A DNA stretch of 16,875 nucleotides from JBOGXB01 sp050694215. GTDB lineage: Bacteria; Actinomycetota; CADDZG01; WHSQ01. The translations under genes and the position numbers were made by a program. The notes under the pieces were generated by a model. That model saw only the letters and a program-made list of their open reading frames with translations. It did not search any database and had not been told where the DNA came from. Shown piece after piece: positions 12,839 to 16,875 of the stretch. Numbering within the stretch: the stretch's first letter is position 1; each line of letters starts with the position of its first letter. Location: NCBI GenBank assembly GCA_050694215.1, contig JBOGXB010000045.1:1-16875 (forward strand), written 5' to 3'.

Positions 12839-14388
12839 GCGACGCGAAGGAGACCATCCGAAGCGGCGCCGACCTCGCCGCCGTGAGGGAGAGGATCAAG
12901 CAAGGCGGTGCCCCCAAGTACCACGAGAAGCTCGCCCAGCAAGGAAAGCTCTTCGTACGTGAGCGTCTCGCCCTGCTCCTCGACTCTGCGGATGGCTTCG
13001 TAGAGGAAGGCCAGCTCGTCAATGCGCTGAGCGGTGATCTCCCCGCCGATGGCGTGATCACCGGAGTGGGCGAGATCGGAGGACGGCCGGTCGCGGTCAT
13101 GGCCAACGATCCGACGGTCAAGGCCGGCTCGTGGGGCGCGCGCACGGTCGAGAAGATCATCCGCATAATCGAGCTCGCGCGAAAGCACGAGCACCCGATC
13201 GTCTATCTCGTCGACTCGGCCGGCGCGCGGATCACCGATCAGGTGGACCTCTTTCCAGGACGACGAGGCGCGGGCAAGATCTTCTACAACCAGGTGAAAG
13301 CCTCTGGGCGCATCCCCCAGGTGTGCTGTCTGTTCGGTCCGTCCGCCGCGGGAGGCGCGTATATCCCCGCTTTCTGTGACGTCGTCTTCATGGTGGACGG
13401 GAACGCGTCGATGTACCTGGGCTCACCGCGCATGGCCGAAGAGGTCATTGGCGAGAAGACCACGCTCGAGGAGATGGGCGGAGCTCGCATGCACTGTGAA
13501 GTGTCCGGTTGCGGCGATCTGCTGGTGGACGACGACAAAGCGGCGATCGAGGCTGCCAAGGGATACCTCGGGTATTTCCCCCAGAGCTTCCGCAGCGAGC
13601 CCCCGCGCATCGAGGCCAGGGCGGCGGCGTACCGAGGCTCGCTGGCCGGGATAGTTCCCGATGACGAAGGTCGGGCCTTCGACATGTACGCACTCGTCGC
13701 GGGCCTTATCGACGAGGACTCCTTCTTCGAGATCAAGCCGGACTTCGCCAAGGAGCTGATCTGTGGTCTCGGGCGTATCGGCGGCCGCACCGTCGGAGTG
13801 CTTGCGAACCAACCCGCTCGGAAGGGCGGGGTCTTGTTCGTGGACTCTGCGGACAAGGCGGCGCGCTTTATCTGGCTGTGCGACGCGTTCAACATCCCCC
13901 TGCTGTTCCTGTCCGACGTGCCGGGCTTCATGATCGGCAAGGACGTCGAACGCCAAGGCATCATTCGCCACGGGGCCAAGATGATCACTGCGGTATCGGA
14001 AGCGACGGTGACAAAGATCTGCGTGGTCGTCCGAAAGGCATACGGCGCCGGGTTGTATGCGATGGCTGGGCCCGGGTTCGAACCAGACGCAACGATCGCG
14101 TTGCCAACCGCAAGGATCGCCGTGATGGGGCCCGAACCGGCCATCAACGCCGTCTTCTTCAACAAGATCCAGGCGATCGAGGACCCCGAGGAGAGGCAGC
14201 GGTTCGTCGAACAGAAGCGGGAAGAATACGAGCGCGACATCGACATCCTTCACCTCGCCTCAGAGAACGTTGTCGACGCCGTGGTACAGCCAGACGACCT
14301 GCGAGCCGAGTTGATACATCGCTTCGACAGAGCAGAGAGAAAGGACCGGCACTTCTCCGAGCGTCGCCACGGAGTTCCTCCTGTATGA
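12835..14388 (+). CDS. Acyl-CoA carboxylase carboxyltransferase (beta), 3-methylcrotonyl-CoA type
   Basis: 517 residues. Moves the carboxyl group from carboxybiotin to an acyl-CoA. The N-terminal half has YLVDSAGARITDQ (124-136) and the oxyanion segment GPSAAGGAYIPA (168-179); the C-terminal half has DVPGFMIGKDVERQGIIRHG (361-380) and RKAYGAGLYAM (400-410). In propionyl/acetyl-CoA carboxylases the last motif reads AYGGAYDVM with an Asp that sets specificity; here it is AYGAGxYxM, the pattern I know from methylcrotonyl-CoA carboxylase. With a hydratase and HMG-CoA lyase following, leucine breakdown is the likely role. The ATG overlaps the stop of the small upstream frame (ATGA), and the stop overlaps the hydratase start (ATGA). 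The biotin partner may be the second carboxylase at 16121 or the one at 10065. Confidence 0.9.
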   Translation: MSDAKETIRSGADLAAVRERIKQGGAPKYHEKLAQQGKLFVRERLALLLDSADGFVEEGQLVNALSGDLPADGVITGVGEIGGRPVAVMANDPTVKAGSWGARTVEKIIRIIELARKHEHPIVYLVDSAGARITDQVDLFPGRRGAGKIFYNQVKASGRIPQVCCLFGPSAAGGAYIPAFCDVVFMVDGNASMYLGSPRMAEEVIGEKTTLEEMGGARMHCEVSGCGDLLVDDDKAAIEAAKGYLGYFPQSFRSEPPRIEARAAAYRGSLAGIVPDDEGRAFDMYALVAGLIDEDSFFEIKPDFAKELICGLGRIGGRTVGVLANQPARKGGVLFVDSADKAARFIWLCDAFNIPLLFLSDVPGFMIGKDVERQGIIRHGAKMITAVSEATVTKICVVVRKAYGAGLYAMAGPGFEPDATIALPTARIAVMGPEPAINAVFFNKIQAIEDPEERQRFVEQKREEYERDIDILHLASENVVDAVVQPDDLRAELIHRFDRAERKDRHFSERRHGVPPV

Positions 14389-15185
14389 GCGATGCGGAAC
14401 AAGCGAGTCTCGTAGAGCTTCGCCGCGAGGACGATGGGCGCATCGCTGTGGTGACGCTCAACCGCCCCCATTCGCTCAACGCCATCTCTGGAGACACGGC
14501 AGAAGAGATGACCGAGGTCTTCAGGAGCGTGGCTCACGACGAGAACGTCTGGGTGATGGTTCTGGGGGCAGCCGGCGAGCGGGCGTTCAGCGTGGGGGCG
14601 GATCTGAAGGAAAGGGCCGCGTTCGGGCTCAACGATTTCTTTCGGAACCGCGAGCAAGTGCGGAACATGTTCTCCGGCCTTCGCAAGGTGCCACAGCCAA
14701 CGATCGCATCAGTGTTCGGGTTCGCCCTCGGTGGAGGTTTCGAGCTCGCTCTGTCGTGCGACATCATCATCGCGGCGCAGGGTACTGAGCTCGGGTTACC
14801 CGAGGTTCGCGTCGGGTTAGTGCCCGGCGGAGGCGGAACCCAACTCCTCGCAAGAAGGGTTGGCCTTGGGCGTGCGAAGGAGATGATCTTCCGCGGCCGC
14901 CGGATCGACGCATCCGAGGCCCAGCAGCTAGGAATCGTTTCCTACGTGGCTTCACCCCACGAGCTTGCCGGGTACACGATGGAAGTCGCGCGCGACCTCT
15001 GCAGGTCTTCCCCCGTCGCCTTGCGCGAGGCGAAAGCGGCGATCGACGCCACCGTCGGGGTTACTCTCGAAGAGGGGATTGCCCTCGAAGATGACGCATG
15101 GCGTCGAGTCATCAGCACGGAGGACAGTGCAGAGGGCATCGCGGCGTTCAACGAGAAACGCGAGCCTCTCTGGCAGAACAAGTGA
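14385..15185 (+). CDS. Enoyl-CoA hydratase, probably 3-methylglutaconyl-CoA hydratase
   Basis: 266 residues of the crotonase fold. Hydrates an enoyl-CoA; by context 3-methylglutaconyl-CoA to HMG-CoA. Both catalytic glutamates of true hydratases are present: Glu120 in GGGFELALSCD (117-127) and Glu140 in LGLPEVRVGLVPGGGGTQ (136-153). The oxyanion hole segment AFSVGADLKE (67-76) is intact. The C-terminal helices (about 200-266), including EGIAAFNEKREP, are normal. The start at 14385 overlaps the carboxyltransferase stop as ATGA; the longer frame from 13878 is a shadow of that gene. The stop overlaps the next gene as GTGA. Substrate is inferred from the neighbours rather than from diagnostic residues, since crotonases differ little between substrates. 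Confidence 0.9.
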   Translation: MSDAEQASLVELRREDDGRIAVVTLNRPHSLNAISGDTAEEMTEVFRSVAHDENVWVMVLGAAGERAFSVGADLKERAAFGLNDFFRNREQVRNMFSGLRKVPQPTIASVFGFALGGGFELALSCDIIIAAQGTELGLPEVRVGLVPGGGGTQLLARRVGLGRAKEMIFRGRRIDASEAQQLGIVSYVASPHELAGYTMEVARDLCRSSPVALREAKAAIDATVGVTLEEGIALEDDAWRRVISTEDSAEGIAAFNEKREPLWQNK

Positions 15186-16096
15186 GCTATCCGCCCTCCG
15201 TACGCATCCGCGAGGTCGGCCCGCGCGACGGGATCCAGAGCGAGAAGGCCCAGGTCGCCACGGAGGACAAGGTCCGCCTGATCGACGCGCTCAGCGAGTC
15301 GGGGTTGCGCTACATCGAGGCCGTCTCCTTTGTTTCCGCGAGGGCGGTGCCCCAGATGGCCGACGCACGGGAGGTGTGGGCCGGAATCCAGCGCCATCCC
15401 GACGTCTTCTACTCGGCCCTCGTGCCGAATCGAAAGGGAGCAGAGATCGCGGCCGAGGTCGGCGTAGACGGAATCCAGGTATTCATCGCCGCAAGCGACT
15501 CCTACAACTTGCGCAATGTGCGCAAGACGGTGAGGGACTCGATCGTCGATGTGAAAGAGGTCGCGGCCGTCGCGACCGAGGCGAGGATGCCGGTCGAAGG
15601 CTCGATCTCGACCGCGTTTGGTTGTCCGTACGAAGGAGACGTGGCGCCGGCGCGCGTCGTCGAGGTGTCTCGGTGGATGGTGGACGCAGGCATAGGCACG
15701 ATCTCGTACGGCGACACGACGGGGATGGGCACTCCGAGACGCGTGCGCGAGGTGGTGGAGGCCCTGCGCGATTCGCTGCCGGACCTCACCTTGAACATGC
15801 ATTTCCACGATACGCGTGGCACCGGTCTAGCGAACGTTCTGACTGCGCTGCAGCTCGGTGTTGATTACTTCGACTCATCTATCGGCGGCATGGGTGGGAG
15901 CCCCTTCGCCGAGGGCGCGACCGGCAACATCGCGACGGAGGATCTGGTCCACATGCTCTCCGACATGGAGATCGACACCGGCGTGGACATCTATGCGCTG
16001 CTCGAGGCTGGCCGCGTCGCGCAGGAGGTCATCACCGGCGAGCTTCCGGGCAAGGTTCTGAAATCGGGCCCTCGGTGGGACGTCGGCGAACCGTGA
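15182..16096 (+). CDS. HMG-CoA lyase family protein with Ser in place of the catalytic Cys
   Basis: 304 residues from the GTG at 15182, which overlaps the hydratase stop (GTGA). Relatives split HMG-CoA into acetyl-CoA and acetoacetate, the last step of leucine breakdown. The TIM barrel keeps Arg15-Asp16 (VGPRDGIQ), Glu46 (YIEAVSFVS), His207 and His209 (MHFHDTRGTGLAN) and Asn249 (GATGN), which match human Arg41, Asp42, Glu72, His233, His235 and Asn275. The mobile loop, normally GGCPxAxGA with catalytic Cys266, reads GGSPFAEGA here: Ser240, codon AGC, one base from TGC. All else looks intact, so the protein is either a slow lyase, one with another mechanism, or a related aldolase-type lyase with a changed substrate. 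The longer frame from 15098 lies inside the hydratase gene and is rejected. Confidence 0.9.
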   Translation: MSYPPSVRIREVGPRDGIQSEKAQVATEDKVRLIDALSESGLRYIEAVSFVSARAVPQMADAREVWAGIQRHPDVFYSALVPNRKGAEIAAEVGVDGIQVFIAASDSYNLRNVRKTVRDSIVDVKEVAAVATEARMPVEGSISTAFGCPYEGDVAPARVVEVSRWMVDAGIGTISYGDTTGMGTPRRVREVVEALRDSLPDLTLNMHFHDTRGTGLANVLTALQLGVDYFDSSIGGMGGSPFAEGATGNIATEDLVHMLSDMEIDTGVDIYALLEAGRVAQEVITGELPGKVLKSGPRWDVGEP

Positions 16097-16120
16097 CTCA
16101 GCCTCGGGCAAACTAGGGAC

Positions 16121-16875
16121 GTGTTCGAGAGGATTCTGATCGCCAATCGTGGTGAGATCGCAGTCCGCATCGCCAGGACGTGCCGGGAGCGCGGAGTAGG
16201 CGTTGTTGCCGTCTTCTCCGACGTCGACGAGGGTGCTCGTCATGTGGCGGTAGCCGACCGATCCGTTCGTCTGCCCGGAGCTCTTCCGCTCGATACATAC
16301 CTGAACCAGGACGCGATCATCCAGGCCGCGATCGAGACGAGGGCCGAGGCCATCCACCCGGGGTATGGCTTCCTCGCGGAGAGCGCAGACTTCGCCCAAT
16401 CGGTGATCGATGCAGAGCTCGTTTGGATCGGCCCGCCGCCCGATGCGACGCGGGCAGTCGGTGACAAAGTCCGGGCCCGCAGTCTGGCCGAAACCGCAGG
16501 CGTGCCGGTGGTGCCCGGTCTCACCGACACGGTGACGCTCGAGCAGGTCCGCGAGTTCGGCACCCGGAACGGTTTCCCGCTCGCGATCAAGGCCGCCGGG
16601 GGCGGGGGAGGGCGTGGGCTCAAGGTCGCGCATGACGAGGACGAGATCTCGGACGCCTATAACTCGGCCCGGCGAGAGGCAGAGCAGTACTTCGACTCGA
16701 GCGATCTCTTCGTCGAGCGCTACCTCGATCGTCCCAAACACCTCGAGGTCCAGATCCTGGCTCCCAACCCCGACGAGGCCATGTGGCTCGGGGTACGCGA
16801 CTGCTCGATGCAGCGGCGGCATCAGAAGCTCGTTGAAGAGACACCGCCCCCTCGCTTCTCGGAGCGCGCATCCGA
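16121..16875 (+). CDS. Second biotin carboxylase (acyl-CoA carboxylase alpha), cut by window end
   Basis: Starts at GTG 16121, 24 nt after the lyase stop, and runs off the window after 251 codons. The biotin carboxylase N-domain begins FERILIANRGEIAVRI (2-16), with HPGYGFLAES (79-88), the ATP-grasp loop AAGGGGGRGLKV (158-169), and RDCSMQRRHQKLVEE (226-240). Unlike the carboxylase at 10065-11807 it keeps the normal ANRGE sequence. The catalytic Glu/Arg region and any biotinyl domain lie beyond the window. Its place directly after the carboxyltransferase, hydratase and lyase makes it the natural methylcrotonyl-CoA carboxylase alpha chain (LiuD-like), though this is inferred. The Shine-Dalgarno is poor (AGGG only 2 nt away), so the start rests on homology. 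Confidence 0.92.
   Translation, partial: MFERILIANRGEIAVRIARTCRERGVGVVAVFSDVDEGARHVAVADRSVRLPGALPLDTYLNQDAIIQAAIETRAEAIHPGYGFLAESADFAQSVIDAELVWIGPPPDATRAVGDKVRARSLAETAGVPVVPGLTDTVTLEQVREFGTRNGFPLAIKAAGGGGGRGLKVAHDEDEISDAYNSARREAEQYFDSSDLFVERYLDRPKHLEVQILAPNPDEAMWLGVRDCSMQRRHQKLVEETPPPRFSERAS

Noticed and set aside
12619..13194. 191-codon minus-strand frame over the birA-carboxyltransferase junction
   Set aside because: Mostly antisense to the carboxyltransferase N-terminus; low-complexity basic C-terminus and no family signature.

Overview
The window is GC-rich and packed with genes of central acyl-CoA and succinate metabolism. It most likely comes from an actinomycete-type bacterium (Actinomycetota). 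The evidence is an F420:NADP oxidoreductase, an SDH with one multi-helix anchor in the order C-A-B as in mycobacterial Sdh1, a fused biotin carboxylase/BCCP, GTG/TTG starts, and several TANNNT -10-like boxes 6-8 nt from a start codon, as in leaderless transcripts. The phylum is an inference; no rRNA gene is present to fix it.

Layout. 1-470: 3' end of a diacylglycerol/lipid kinase. 524-1324: class III adenylate cyclase with all six canonical catalytic residues. 1328-1915 (-): membrane-anchored YdcF/DUF218 protein. 2020-5395 (-): sdhC-sdhA-sdhB, each junction overlapping as TGATG. 5448-7744 (+): methylmalonyl-CoA-mutase-type catalytic subunit without a B12 domain, coupled to npdG. 7821-8345: secreted protein of unknown function. 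8549-9336: tandem-ACT protein coupled to a MaoC hydratase that seems to start at CTG. 9399-9989 (-): GNAT acetyltransferase inside a unit bounded by inverted repeats. 10065-11807 (-): biotin carboxylase/BCCP, divergent from birA (11827-12639) across a nearly symmetric two-way promoter. 12650-12838: small interrupted reading frame. 12835-16875 (+): carboxyltransferase, enoyl-CoA hydratase, HMG-CoA lyase and a second biotin carboxylase cut by the window end.

How they fit together. The right third reads as a leucine/isovalerate operon: 3-methylcrotonyl-CoA carboxylase beta, 3-methylglutaconyl-CoA hydratase, HMG-CoA lyase and a carboxylase alpha subunit, with BirA supplying biotinylation. The mutase on the left makes succinyl-CoA from methylmalonyl-CoA, and SDH next to it oxidises the resulting succinate. 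The theme is catabolism of branched or odd-chain carbon into the TCA cycle.

Points most worth a second look: the Cys/His cluster in the SDH membrane anchor; Ser in place of the usual catalytic Cys in the HMG-CoA lyase; the symmetric biotin-gene promoter; the repeat-bounded GNAT unit; the CTG start; and the small frame with an in-frame TGA. No rRNA, tRNA, CRISPR array or transposase was seen. No gap exceeds about 205 bases. I found no convincing wholly new system; the interest is in unusual variants of known ones.
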